Source of the DNA: Alteromonas sp. KC3
Lineage (GTDB): Bacteria; Pseudomonadota; Gammaproteobacteria; Enterobacterales; Alteromonadaceae
Length of the DNA: 64,000 nucleotides
Assembly: GCF_016756315.1 (NCBI RefSeq)
Contig: NZ_AP024235.1
Location: 1 to 64,000 of the forward strand
Reading direction: 5' to 3'
In this document: positions 46,567 to 54,821 of the stretch, one piece after another
How the letters are laid out: each line of letters starts with the position of its first letter
How positions within the stretch are numbered: the stretch's first letter is position 1
Made by a program: the position numbers and the translations under genes
Notes under the pieces: model-generated
The model's database searches: none
What the model was told of the DNA's origin: nothing
The model's input: the letters and a program-made list of their open reading frames with translations, nothing else

Positions 46567-47256
46567 TTAGCTTACCGAGTGGAGTGCTTGGCCTGTCAGT
46601 TTGTTATGTTCCATGGCCCATTTAATAGCGTGATTATCCGGTGTCCAGCGATGATCAATGGCAATACTGTTAACTGGCCAACCATGACGCTGTTTGCGAA
46701 CATCCACAGACAGTTGCTGTGCACGGTGGTGTAATGCGATATCCAGTGATATAGGGAGTGGCTGAGCGAGGACATTTTTATTTAATGCGGTGTACAGTAA
46801 ACATAGGGCGTCATTGTGCGTAGCCGCTACTTGTAAACGCCTTGCGGCTTTAGCATCAACAGCATTACTCCACAGCACAACACAGTGACACGCGGTGCTT
46901 TTTAAACATTGCTCTGCTGCCCATAGGGAGTCTTGTTCGTTTTGTGTGTTAACTACCAACACCTGCTGAAGATCTAGCCCTAATTCTGCTAACCAAGGTG
47001 TTTGTAATACACCCGGTGGGTTAATAAATACCACCATTTTATGCGTACGCTGATGGCATAAAACCTGTTTAAATAATGTGAGCTCTCCTACACCAGTGCA
47101 TGAGGCAATGCGTATAAGGCCTGTAGATGCAACACCACCATTGAGGGCTTTATCAAGACGAGCATACCCAAGCGAAAATTTAGTTTCGCCTTTATGTTGC
47201 TCTCGGGCCCGCCATATATGCGGATGCTTGTTAAGCTCTGATAAAGATTCTAGCAT
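46567..47256 (-). CDS. imuA: Mutagenesis protein ImuA
   Basis: ImuA is a RecA-like protein that works with ImuB and DnaE2 in induced mutagenesis. The 229-residue protein has a RecA-like core with FSLGYARLDKALNGGV near residue 27. Its nucleotide loop, ASCTGVGELTLFKQVL near 51, is a degenerate Walker A. I chose the ATG at 47256; a TTG at 47265 would add three residues. A perfect LexA-type box lies 16 bp upstream. It is the first gene of the imuA-imuB-dnaE2 operon. Confidence 0.92.
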   Translation of the reverse strand: MLESLSELNKHPHIWRAREQHKGETKFSLGYARLDKALNGGVASTGLIRIASCTGVGELTLFKQVLCHQRTHKMVVFINPPGVLQTPWLAELGLDLQQVLVVNTQNEQDSLWAAEQCLKSTACHCVVLWSNAVDAKAARRLQVAATHNDALCLLYTALNKNVLAQPLPISLDIALHHRAQQLSVDVRKQRHGWPVNSIAIDHRWTPDNHAIKWAMEHNKLTGQALHSVS

Positions 47257-47271
47257 GGCACTCAAAATGAA

Positions 47272-47287
47272 CTGTATTTATATACAG
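47272..47287. promoter_or_regulatory. LexA-type SOS box of the imu operon
   Basis: CTGTATTTATATACAG matches the gammaproteobacterial LexA consensus CTG-N10-CAG exactly. It lies 16 bp before the imuA ATG and overlaps a TATAAA-like -10 element on the minus strand, the expected place for a repressor. Confidence 0.92.
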
Positions 47288-47493
47288 TATTATAGTGCAG
47301 CAAATACCCTTTTCAAGAAAAACTCGCAGTACCTGTCGTAGTGCTTTTCTAAGTTATTAAAAAGTATGGAAAACAGAAAAATTAAATGTAAGAGAGTTAA
47401 GTATTGTGAGTGCAGTATCGAGATTGAGCTATCGATGGATGCTGCCCGCAAAAATTGCAGACAGCATTTATAAAAACGCTGTAAAGGGGGCGA

Positions 47494-48003
47494 TTACGCT
47501 TGTGGTGCGTCGCTTTTTTCTGACTTTGTTGTGCCAGAGATAGCAGAGGTGACGGCGTGACAAAAGGCGATAAAACCATCTGACGTATTCTTTGACCATG
47601 CCATACGTACATTGCTTGGCAGGCCCTTAACCACTTCTTTCACATCTTCAAGTGTCAATTCTTCGTAGCTTAATGCCTTGTTTAAAGACTCTTCAAACGA
47701 CAGGCCCTTTTCACAGCAACCCATAACAATGTTAGAAAAGTTTCTCATGAGCATATGCAGTACATTGTACTGGTTTTGGTCGATAAGACGGCTCTTAAAA
47801 GCACTTTCAATACGCAGTACTAAGTTTTTTTCCAACAGATCATTAACCAGCACCAGGTTTCGATAAGCATAGTTAACTTTGTTGTTTGTCTGCTTATTAG
47901 AATGGCGCAATAGCGCGAGTTCTTTTTGTTGATTCTGCGCGCGAAGCACAAAGTAAATTAACAGCAGGATGAGTAATCCTATAACACTAAATGCAACGAT
48001 CAT
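47494..48003 (-). CDS. Membrane-anchored protein of unknown function
   Basis: A 169-residue protein with one N-terminal membrane segment (VAFSVIGLLILLLIYFVL, residues 3-20). The rest is a helical cytosolic or periplasmic domain of no recognised family. A CCEKGLSFEESLNKALSYEE stretch lies near residue 96. It starts 2 bp after the DUF885 gene's stop, so the two are probably co-transcribed. An alternative start within the membrane segment is not supported. The 230-bp gap beyond it shows no gene. Confidence 0.6.
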   Translation of the reverse strand: MIVAFSVIGLLILLLIYFVLRAQNQQKELALLRHSNKQTNNKVNYAYRNLVLVNDLLEKNLVLRIESAFKSRLIDQNQYNVLHMLMRNFSNIVMGCCEKGLSFEESLNKALSYEELTLEDVKEVVKGLPSNVRMAWSKNTSDGFIAFCHAVTSAISGTTKSEKSDAPQA

Positions 48004-48005
48004 GC

Positions 48006-49757
48006 TTAGTTAGCCTTTTGTTCTTCTATAAAGGTATTGATGTGCTGTTCTAAAATAAACAAAGGAACAGAACCATTTTCTAGCACTGCACGGTGAAACT
48101 TACGCACGTCGAAATTCTCACCAAGTGCCGTTTCTGCTTTCTTGCGAAGTGCTTTAATCTTAATTTCGCCAATCTTGTATGACAGCGCTTGTGCAGGCCA
48201 TGAGATATAGCGGTCTATTTCCGTATTCACATTGTGCTCTGATAATGCCGTATTTTCCATCATGTAATCAACTGCTTGTTGACGTGTCCAGCCCATCGTA
48301 TGCATACCTGTATCAACAACCAAACGGCATGCTCGCCACATTTCATAACTTAGGCGGCCGAAGTCATCATAAGGGTCTTCATAAATGCCGGCTTCAATAC
48401 CCAAAAACTCAGAATACAGTCCCCAGCCTTCACCAAACGCCGAAATATACGTATTGCGGCGTACCATAGGTAAATCTTCAAGTTCTGCCGCCAGTGAAAT
48501 TTGCAAATGGTGACCCGGCACGGCTTCGTGCAACGTGAGTGCAGGTAAAGCGTAAAGCGGGCGTTTATCAAGCGCGTACGTATTCACCCAATAATAACCT
48601 GGCTGATCATCGCGACTAGGGTGAATATAGCGCCCTGTGGTGTATTTAGGTGCAATACTATCTGGAACAGGTGCTACGCCGTATGGCGTTCTGGGTAAGT
48701 ATTCAAAAAGAGAAGGAAGCTTGGCGTCCATCTTCTTAGCAATAAACGATGCTTCTTTTAATAATTCTTCTGCGCTGGTGGCGTAAAATTGAGGGTCTTC
48801 ACGCAAAAACGCGATAAAGTCGTTAATGTCTCCCTCAAAAGCAAGTTCGTCCACAATTTGCTGCATCTCGTTGCGTATGCGTTTCACCTCAGCAAGACCT
48901 AAGTTGTGAATGTCCTGCGGCCTCATATCCGTCGTGGTGTAATGTTTGGCTCTATTAGCGTAATACGCGACACCGTCAGGCCAAGTATTGGCAGCAATGT
49001 CATCTCTTGCGTTAGGAATATAGTCCTCAACCATAAAGTCATAAAAGGCTTGGTAGGCGGGTAAAACACGTTCTTTAATGGCGCGTTGACCTTGATTAGT
49101 TAAGTTTGTTTTCTCTTCTTCTGAAAAGTACTCAGGGAAGCGTGTGAAAGGCGCGTAAAAACCACTGTCTTCTACCTTGTCCACTAAATAAGAAGAGATG
49201 GAATCCTCAAACCCAGCCAGTACCACTTTAGGTTGGGTGTACCCCTCTTTAAGTGCTTGCTTCATATAAGCCATTTGTTGCTCAAAATAGGGGAGAAGGG
49301 CGTTTAAGCGGCTAATATACGCATTGTAGTCTTCTACTCGTTTAAACGTAGATAGGTTAGGTAGCGATGCCATTGCACCATGAAAACCATATTCTGAATT
49401 GATGGGAACCAGATATGCACGGTAAGTATACTCATCTACATAGTTGGCAAGGCGATATTGCTGCATTAAAAGGGCAATATAGGCGTCTTTAGAAATGGTA
49501 TCTTGGTTGTATTGCGCTAAAGACTTCTGAAACGCTTGCCACTGCTTATGCTGCGTAGCTAACGCGCTTGGCGAGATATCTGGCAGCAAATGTGCTTGTT
49601 CGCTATGACCCTGTCGCGACGCTAGTAAGGGAGAAACAGAAAGCTCGTATTGCCATATTTCATCTAATAGTTGGTACAAGCTTTCATCATTGTTAGGCTT
49701 AGCCGACAGATTGATACTGCTTACTAACAGTATTGCTGCTAACACATAGCGATACAT
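48006..49757 (-). CDS. DUF885 family zinc peptidase-like exported protein
   Basis: The 583-residue protein has a signal peptide (MYRYVLAAILLVSSINLSAK) and the DUF885 fold. The zinc motif LHEAVPGHHLQI near residue 407 has the HExxPGHH pattern expected of a metal-dependent peptidase. YVSA-like ISAFGEGWGLYSEFLGIE follows near 438. The substrate is unknown. The downstream gene starts 2 bp after its stop, and a DUF1820 gene lies 38 bp upstream on the same strand. Confidence 0.88.
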   Translation of the reverse strand: MYRYVLAAILLVSSINLSAKPNNDESLYQLLDEIWQYELSVSPLLASRQGHSEQAHLLPDISPSALATQHKQWQAFQKSLAQYNQDTISKDAYIALLMQQYRLANYVDEYTYRAYLVPINSEYGFHGAMASLPNLSTFKRVEDYNAYISRLNALLPYFEQQMAYMKQALKEGYTQPKVVLAGFEDSISSYLVDKVEDSGFYAPFTRFPEYFSEEEKTNLTNQGQRAIKERVLPAYQAFYDFMVEDYIPNARDDIAANTWPDGVAYYANRAKHYTTTDMRPQDIHNLGLAEVKRIRNEMQQIVDELAFEGDINDFIAFLREDPQFYATSAEELLKEASFIAKKMDAKLPSLFEYLPRTPYGVAPVPDSIAPKYTTGRYIHPSRDDQPGYYWVNTYALDKRPLYALPALTLHEAVPGHHLQISLAAELEDLPMVRRNTYISAFGEGWGLYSEFLGIEAGIYEDPYDDFGRLSYEMWRACRLVVDTGMHTMGWTRQQAVDYMMENTALSEHNVNTEIDRYISWPAQALSYKIGEIKIKALRKKAETALGENFDVRKFHRAVLENGSVPLFILEQHINTFIEEQKAN

Positions 49758-49795
49758 AAGGGTCTCCGGTAACCTTTACCGGCTAGACCCGGCGG

Positions 49796-50131
49796 TTACT
49801 CTTTCGTTGGTGTATAAATTGGACTAGGGAATGAGGTTACTTTATCAGATTTATTTTCTAATTTAGTAATTTTGGCTGAACCTTTTTTCTTCACCGCGTC
49901 AATGCGAAGTACATTATGCATTGGCACATAGGTTTGGGTGACATCAGCAAACTCTGATTTCAAGCGCTCGTGGCTAGGATCTACCACAACACTAGTATGG
50001 GTATCCCAAACAAAATCACCAATTTCAATAAAACCAAACAGTGCCCCTTGAATAAGGGTTTTTACATACAATTCGTAGCGCTCGCCATTACTCACAAATT
50101 GAACGCGATATAGCGTGTCGTCTTTAGACAT
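49796..50131 (-). CDS. DUF1820 family protein
   Basis: The 111-residue protein starts KDDTLYRVQFVSNGERYELY and continues with VKTLIQGALFGFIEIGDF, typical of the DUF1820 family, whose role is unknown. It has no membrane segment or signal peptide and should be cytosolic. It may be the first gene of a small minus-strand run with the DUF885 gene (38 bp away). It is divergent from the M28 peptidase. Confidence 0.82.
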   Translation of the reverse strand: MSKDDTLYRVQFVSNGERYELYVKTLIQGALFGFIEIGDFVWDTHTSVVVDPSHERLKSEFADVTQTYVPMHNVLRIDAVKKKGSAKITKLENKSDKVTSFPSPIYTPTKE

Positions 50132-50338
50132 GTGCTGTTCTTAAATCCTAAAAAAAGTGCCGTACGTATAAAGCGTAATTTTACACTGGGGCAAAAATAC
50201 GAGCAACGGTAGGAAATGCATGGTGAAGTTAAATGCAATACTCGCAGGCATAAAATAGCATTGCAGTCATGAACTGCGATACCATGTTGAGCAGTCCACT
50301 TACGTGAAATAATCACATAATTAATTGGTAAAACTAAA

Positions 50339-51976
50339 ATGATAAAAAAACTCCTTATTGGTGGTGCAATGACGGCAATGACATTTGCCGCGACAGCGCA
50401 CAACCATGAATCGACAGAAAGCGCCTTTAACCCTGATACGCAGCGCATCAAATCGCATTTGTTCTTCTTAGCAGATGATTTACTTGAAGGCCGTGATACA
50501 GGTTCACGCGGCCACGAAATTGCTGCGCTATACATTGCCACAGAGTTTGCAAAATATGGCCTAAAGCCTGCGGGCACTGACGGCTATATTCAAAATGTGT
50601 CATTCAGAAAGGCAAATCTTATTCAAGAGTCGCCGTCGTTTACGCTGACTCAAAATGGCGAAACCATTAGCTTTGACTACCCCAAGGAATATTTGGCTGG
50701 CCCAAGCCTGTTGAATACTGATGCACACGTTAACGGTGAGATGGTATTCGTTGGCTACGGTATCGTTGCTGATGAACTATCACATAACGACTACGAAGGC
50801 CTAGATGTAGAAGGTAAGATTGTGGTTGCGCTTGCAGGTAAACCAAGTGACTTCCCATCAGAGGAAGGCGCGCACTTTGCATCTGGCTACCAAAAGTCAA
50901 AATACGCAGTAGACAATGGTGCTATCGGCATGATCACTATTACTACGCCTAAGAACGAAAAAGTACGTCCATACCAGAGTCGACTGAACTACATTCATAC
51001 GCCGCGCATGGCATGGCTAGACAAAGACGGTAATCCAGCTAATAGTTTTGCGCAGCTAAAAGGCGGCGCTTACATGAGTGAAGGCGCAGCACGTAAGCTA
51101 TTTAACGGTGCTGAGAAAAGCCTAGACGATGTATATGCATTGCTTGAAGCAGACAAAGTACCAACAGGCTTTGCACTTAAAGGTTCTGTAGATATCAGCA
51201 AAAAGAGCACTCACGACACGATCACCAGCCCTAACGTCGTAGGCATTTTAGAAGGTTCTGATCCAAAACTAAAAGAGGAATATGTTGTGTTCTCTGCGCA
51301 CTCAGACCACATTGGTTTTGCGAAAACGGTGAAGAAAGACAACATTAATAACGGTGCTATGGATAATGCATCAGGCACGTCAGTTATGCTTGAAACAGCG
51401 CGCTTGTTCAGCGAAATGAAAGAAAAGCCAAAGCGCTCAATCTTGTTTGTGTCGGTAACTGGTGAAGAGAAAGGTCTACTAGGGGCCGATTATTTCGCCC
51501 GTAACCCTACGGTTCCTGTAACGTCAATGGTGGCTAACGTAAACTTGGATATGCCTATTTTGACTTACGAATTTGCTGATGTGATTGCTTTTGGTGCTAA
51601 TCACAGCGACCTTCAAGCGTCAGTAGAAAAAGCCGCAGCAAATGCAGACATTGAGTTAAGTCCAGATCCATGGCCGGAACAAGCGTTGTTTACTCGTTCA
51701 GATCACTACGCGTTTGTTAAACAAGGTGTACCTGCGGTATTCATGGTACCGGGCCTTAAGTCAAAAGATCCTAACGTAGATGGCAGCAAAGTGTTTGGTC
51801 AGTTCTTGTCGACACATTACCACAAGCCTAGCGATGATATTCACCAGCCGTTTAACTGGAAAGCTGCAGAGACCTTTACCAAGGTAAATGCGCAAATTGG
51901 TTGGACATTGGCAAACCAAGAAGACAAGCCTCAGTGGAATGAAGGTGACTTCTTCGGAAATACATTCGGCAAGTAA
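50339..51976 (+). CDS. M28-family metallopeptidase with PA domain
   Basis: A 545-residue exported aminopeptidase-type enzyme. It has a signal peptide (MIKKLLIGGAMTAMTFAATA). A protease-associated (PA) insert then lies around residues 120-260. The M28 zinc motifs follow: SAHSDHIG near residue 320, NGAMDNASGTSVML near 337 and TGEEKGLLGADYFA near 373, with DHYAFVKQGVP near 456. It probably cleaves N-terminal residues from peptides in the periplasm or outside the cell. A strong terminator follows. Confidence 0.94.
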   Translation: MIKKLLIGGAMTAMTFAATAHNHESTESAFNPDTQRIKSHLFFLADDLLEGRDTGSRGHEIAALYIATEFAKYGLKPAGTDGYIQNVSFRKANLIQESPSFTLTQNGETISFDYPKEYLAGPSLLNTDAHVNGEMVFVGYGIVADELSHNDYEGLDVEGKIVVALAGKPSDFPSEEGAHFASGYQKSKYAVDNGAIGMITITTPKNEKVRPYQSRLNYIHTPRMAWLDKDGNPANSFAQLKGGAYMSEGAARKLFNGAEKSLDDVYALLEADKVPTGFALKGSVDISKKSTHDTITSPNVVGILEGSDPKLKEEYVVFSAHSDHIGFAKTVKKDNINNGAMDNASGTSVMLETARLFSEMKEKPKRSILFVSVTGEEKGLLGADYFARNPTVPVTSMVANVNLDMPILTYEFADVIAFGANHSDLQASVEKAAANADIELSPDPWPEQALFTRSDHYAFVKQGVPAVFMVPGLKSKDPNVDGSKVFGQFLSTHYHKPSDDIHQPFNWKAAETFTKVNAQIGWTLANQEDKPQWNEGDFFGNTFGK

Positions 51977-51985
51977 AATGATGAT

Positions 51986-52016
51986 GAGCTAGCAGCGCAC
52001 TGCTAGCTCTATTTTT
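51986..52016 (+). terminator. Terminator after the M28 peptidase
   Basis: GAGCTAGCAG (51986-51995) and CTGCTAGCTC (52000-52009) form a perfect 10-bp stem around CGCA, followed by TATTTTT. It may also act on the convergent gene that ends at 52020. Confidence 0.92.
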
Positions 52017-52019
52017 CGA

Positions 52020-52859
52020 TTAAAGTTTTCGTTTTAACACAGTTGAACTTACGTTTGGCGTATAGTCGAAATACACCATATCGCAAGTCACACTTGGGTA
52101 TTTTCCTTTCCAATCTGAACCGACAGAAATAGCATCAATGTTATACTCATCAACCACTTTCTGTTTGTTTTTGTCTATTTGCGGAATTACCTCATCCACA
52201 AATCGGTTTGACTCTAAAATAGAGATACGCTCTTCAAATGGAATAAGTGGGGGACGGCCTTTAGACTTTTCAATTAACTCGTCAGTAGAGACACCCACAA
52301 TCAAGTAGTCACAAAGCGCTTTGGTTTTCTTAAGTATATTTAGGTGACCCTGATGGAAAATATCGAAGCAGCCTGACGTGTACATTCTTCGGTATTTCTT
52401 GCCAACTTCAATGGCATCATCGTTGATCAAGGCAAAGTCTGCTTTCAGCGTAGACCTTAATTCATTGATATAGACATCGTCTAACTCAAGTACATCACCT
52501 AAAACAGGTGGCTTTGGCCAGTGCTTGTCTTCGAACTGCTTCTCGCAGAAGCTGACGGGATGCTCATATCGAGGAATAACATGGAAATGAACGATGGGAT
52601 CGACCATCATCAACATTAAATAATTTATTTTGCTGAAGTTGAAACGCTTTTTAAGTACCCTTTCAATATCAGCAACAACTTGCTTTTGTTCTTTCGCTGC
52701 TTCGTCAGAAATATCTGAGTATTGAAAGACATCTTCTTTGCAAACAAGTACCAAAGACCCCAGCGTTACTTGACCTGGTCTTAATAGCACGTGCCAATAG
52801 TCATAGGTTTTAATAAGGCTCTCGGGATATCCGAATTTTGATAGGGTGGCGTTTAGCAT
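52020..52859 (-). CDS. HIT-domain / cytidylyltransferase fusion
   Basis: A 279-residue fusion of two nucleotide-handling domains. Residues about 15-125 form a HIT-like domain, with the motif HFHVIPRYEH at 91-100; the first His of the triad is replaced by Ile89, while the presumed catalytic His91 and His93 remain. Residues 158-279 form a TagD-like nucleotidyltransferase with GCFDIFHQGHLNIL (HxGH at 169-172) and FDYTPNVSSTVLK. It could make CDP-glycerol from glycerol 3-phosphate, matching the divergent transferase, but other cytidylyltransferase or adenylyltransferase substrates are possible. I chose the ATG at 52859, with GAGAG upstream; the open frame extends to 52928. Confidence 0.78.
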   Translation of the reverse strand: MLNATLSKFGYPESLIKTYDYWHVLLRPGQVTLGSLVLVCKEDVFQYSDISDEAAKEQKQVVADIERVLKKRFNFSKINYLMLMMVDPIVHFHVIPRYEHPVSFCEKQFEDKHWPKPPVLGDVLELDDVYINELRSTLKADFALINDDAIEVGKKYRRMYTSGCFDIFHQGHLNILKKTKALCDYLIVGVSTDELIEKSKGRPPLIPFEERISILESNRFVDEVIPQIDKNKQKVVDEYNIDAISVGSDWKGKYPSVTCDMVYFDYTPNVSSTVLKRKL

Positions 52860-52971
52860 AGCTCTCGTTGCGTTAATGGACAGGTGACATAGTGTAATAC
52901 AAACCATGTGCTGCGCACAGTCACACACGTTTTTTGGTACTACTTAATAGAAATGATAGAAAAAGAATTTT

Positions 52972-54036
52972 ATGAAAATAGCGTTTGATACCGTCAATGT
53001 TTATTACTTGCCCCAATTTCTTCCTATTTGTGATGAACTAGCCAAGCGGGGCCACCAAATTAAACTGGTGTGTTATAGCAACAAAAATGATGCGCAAAAA
53101 TTTGAACAGGTATTGTCTGCGCTTGCCTATGAATATTGCTGGGTTGATGATGAAAAAGCGGCAAAAGAGTTATACTTAAAAGACGCCCCAGACTGGATAT
53201 TCTTTGGTAATTCTTTCTCGTACTTAGATGAAATTCACAACGTTAGTAAAACGGCGCAACTTGGCCACGGCGTTGGGCCTAAACCTAGCTACTACCACAA
53301 GTCGTGTACGCCTATGACAGTGAGGTTTATTGAAGGAAAAGAGCGCCTTGTTAAAATTAAAGAACTGTACCCAAATGATACATTTGTGCAGGTTGGCTTT
53401 TCTAAGTTAGACCCACTTTTTAATCAGACTGAACCAGGGTTAGATTACAACAAGCTTGGACTCGACAAAGACAAACCAACGCTGTTATTTGCGCCTACGT
53501 TCAATCCGAGTTCACTAGAGCGTTTTCCCGATAATTGGCCTAGTCAGTTTAACGAGTTCAACATACTCATTAAACCGCACACATTCACTTATACCCGTGA
53601 AGCTTACAAAAATCAGCGCAAAAAACTGAAAAAGTGGTCGCAGTTTAGCAATACCTATGTGGCAACTGAATTAGACATTTCATTGCTACCTTTTATGAAG
53701 GAAGCGGACATTCTCATCAGCGAAGCATCAAGCACGCTATTTGAATTTGTAGCACTTGCTAAGCCTGTAATCGTATGTAATTTCTTTAAACTGAAATGGT
53801 CATACCGAGGTATTTTTAAATACCGCTTTGAGAAACGCTTTGGCAAGGACAACGTGATTTACCAAAATATTGGTATGCATATTAACGACTTTTCGGAACT
53901 AAAAGAGGCCGTGACAAAACAAATGCGCGATAAGTCACTGTTTGAAAAAGAGCGTAAGGAATATACCGAAAATCACGTAGGTCCAACGGATGGGCAAAGT
54001 TCGGTGCGTATAGTGGACTATTTAGAGCAACACTGA
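52972..54036 (+). CDS. Glycerophosphotransferase-like (TagB/TagF-type) enzyme
   Basis: A 354-residue protein that resembles CDP-glycerol:glycerophosphate glycerophosphotransferases. Visible parts are HGVGPKPSYYHKS near residue 103, FAPTFNPSS near 171, LIKPHTFTYTREAYK near 200 and the ADILISEASSTLFEF segment near 245, a motif seen in this family. No signal peptide or membrane segment is seen, so it works in the cytosol or peripherally at the inner membrane. It is divergent from the HIT-cytidylyltransferase gene, with 112 bp between starts. The likely donor is CDP-glycerol or a similar nucleotide-activated alcohol; the acceptor is unknown. Confidence 0.8.
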   Translation: MKIAFDTVNVYYLPQFLPICDELAKRGHQIKLVCYSNKNDAQKFEQVLSALAYEYCWVDDEKAAKELYLKDAPDWIFFGNSFSYLDEIHNVSKTAQLGHGVGPKPSYYHKSCTPMTVRFIEGKERLVKIKELYPNDTFVQVGFSKLDPLFNQTEPGLDYNKLGLDKDKPTLLFAPTFNPSSLERFPDNWPSQFNEFNILIKPHTFTYTREAYKNQRKKLKKWSQFSNTYVATELDISLLPFMKEADILISEASSTLFEFVALAKPVIVCNFFKLKWSYRGIFKYRFEKRFGKDNVIYQNIGMHINDFSELKEAVTKQMRDKSLFEKERKEYTENHVGPTDGQSSVRIVDYLEQH

Positions 54037-54072
54037 AGCTTAAGATGATGCTGCCAAAAGCATAATGAGCTA

Positions 54073-54106
54073 CCATTAAAGCACCGCCTGTAGCGGGCTT
54101 TAATGG
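54073..54106. terminator. Bidirectional terminator between the glycerophosphotransferase gene and slmA
   Basis: CCATTAAAGC-CCGC and GCGG-GCTTTAATGG form a long stem around CTGTA. Two genes converge on it, at 54036 and 54120, so it may stop both. The flanking T-runs are weak. Confidence 0.6.
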
Positions 54107-54119
54107 CTATGCTAATGTG

Positions 54120-54707
54120 TTAAATAAACATTTGTTTAAATGTATTCCACTGCTCGTTGAATTGTTCAGTGGGTTTGCGAGTAAAGCCACTGCGAATAAA
54201 CGCATTAATGCGTCCATCTGTGTAGCTAATAAGCATATTGGCTATAATCGCTTCGTCGGCAGATAATGTCTTACCTTCGCGAAGTTTTCGTTCACGCAAT
54301 ACTTGTTTTAACTGAGTCTCAAGTCGCTCAAAAAGCTTAGCAATACGCGCACGTAACCGCTCTTGCTCGCCCATTAATGCATCACCGTTCAAAATACGTG
54401 TAATACCAGGGTTCTTTTCAGCAAAACCTAAAATAAGATGCAAAATAAGCTGACAGCGTGTTAGTGAATCTTTTTCTTCGTTTACAATTTTATTGATTCG
54501 CGTAAACAACGTATCTTCAATAAACTCAATAAGGCCTTCAAACATTCTCGCCTTACTAGGGAAGTGACGGTATAGTGCGGCCTCTGAAACCCCAACTTTT
54601 TCCGCTAGTTTTGCAGTAGTTATTCGTTGACCTGGGCTGGTTTCTAACATTCCAGCAAGTGCTTGCAGAATTTGCGCTCTGCGATTTGTTTTTTTGACAG
54701 CAGGCAT
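54120..54707 (-). CDS. slmA: Nucleoid occlusion factor SlmA
   Basis: SlmA is a TetR-family DNA-binding protein that blocks FtsZ-ring assembly over the nucleoid. The 195-residue protein has the helix-turn-helix [20 protein letters not shown] near residue 28 and the [20 protein letters not shown] segment that follows. The length and sequence match E. coli SlmA. I chose the ATG at 54707; the upstream reading frame begins at 54755 but the family starts near [15 protein letters not shown]. It is below coaBC on the same strand; dut, usually between them, is absent. Confidence 0.95.
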   Translation of the reverse strand: MPAVKKTNRRAQILQALAGMLETSPGQRITTAKLAEKVGVSEAALYRHFPSKARMFEGLIEFIEDTLFTRINKIVNEEKDSLTRCQLILHLILGFAEKNPGITRILNGDALMGEQERLRARIAKLFERLETQLKQVLRERKLREGKTLSADEAIIANMLISYTDGRINAFIRSGFTRKPTEQFNEQWNTFKQMFI

Positions 54708-54821
54708 GACGACTGTATTTCCTCCGCAACCGCACGTAATACGCACGGGCTCCATGTTAAGTTGGCTTATGCCAATTTGTTGTATTTATTATTGTTATTA
54801 TCGACACTTAGAAAGTATCTG

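Noticed and set aside
47397-47612. A 71-codon minus-strand frame below the DUF885 run
   Set aside because: It overlaps the 3' end of the 47494-48003 gene in another frame and has no family resemblance.
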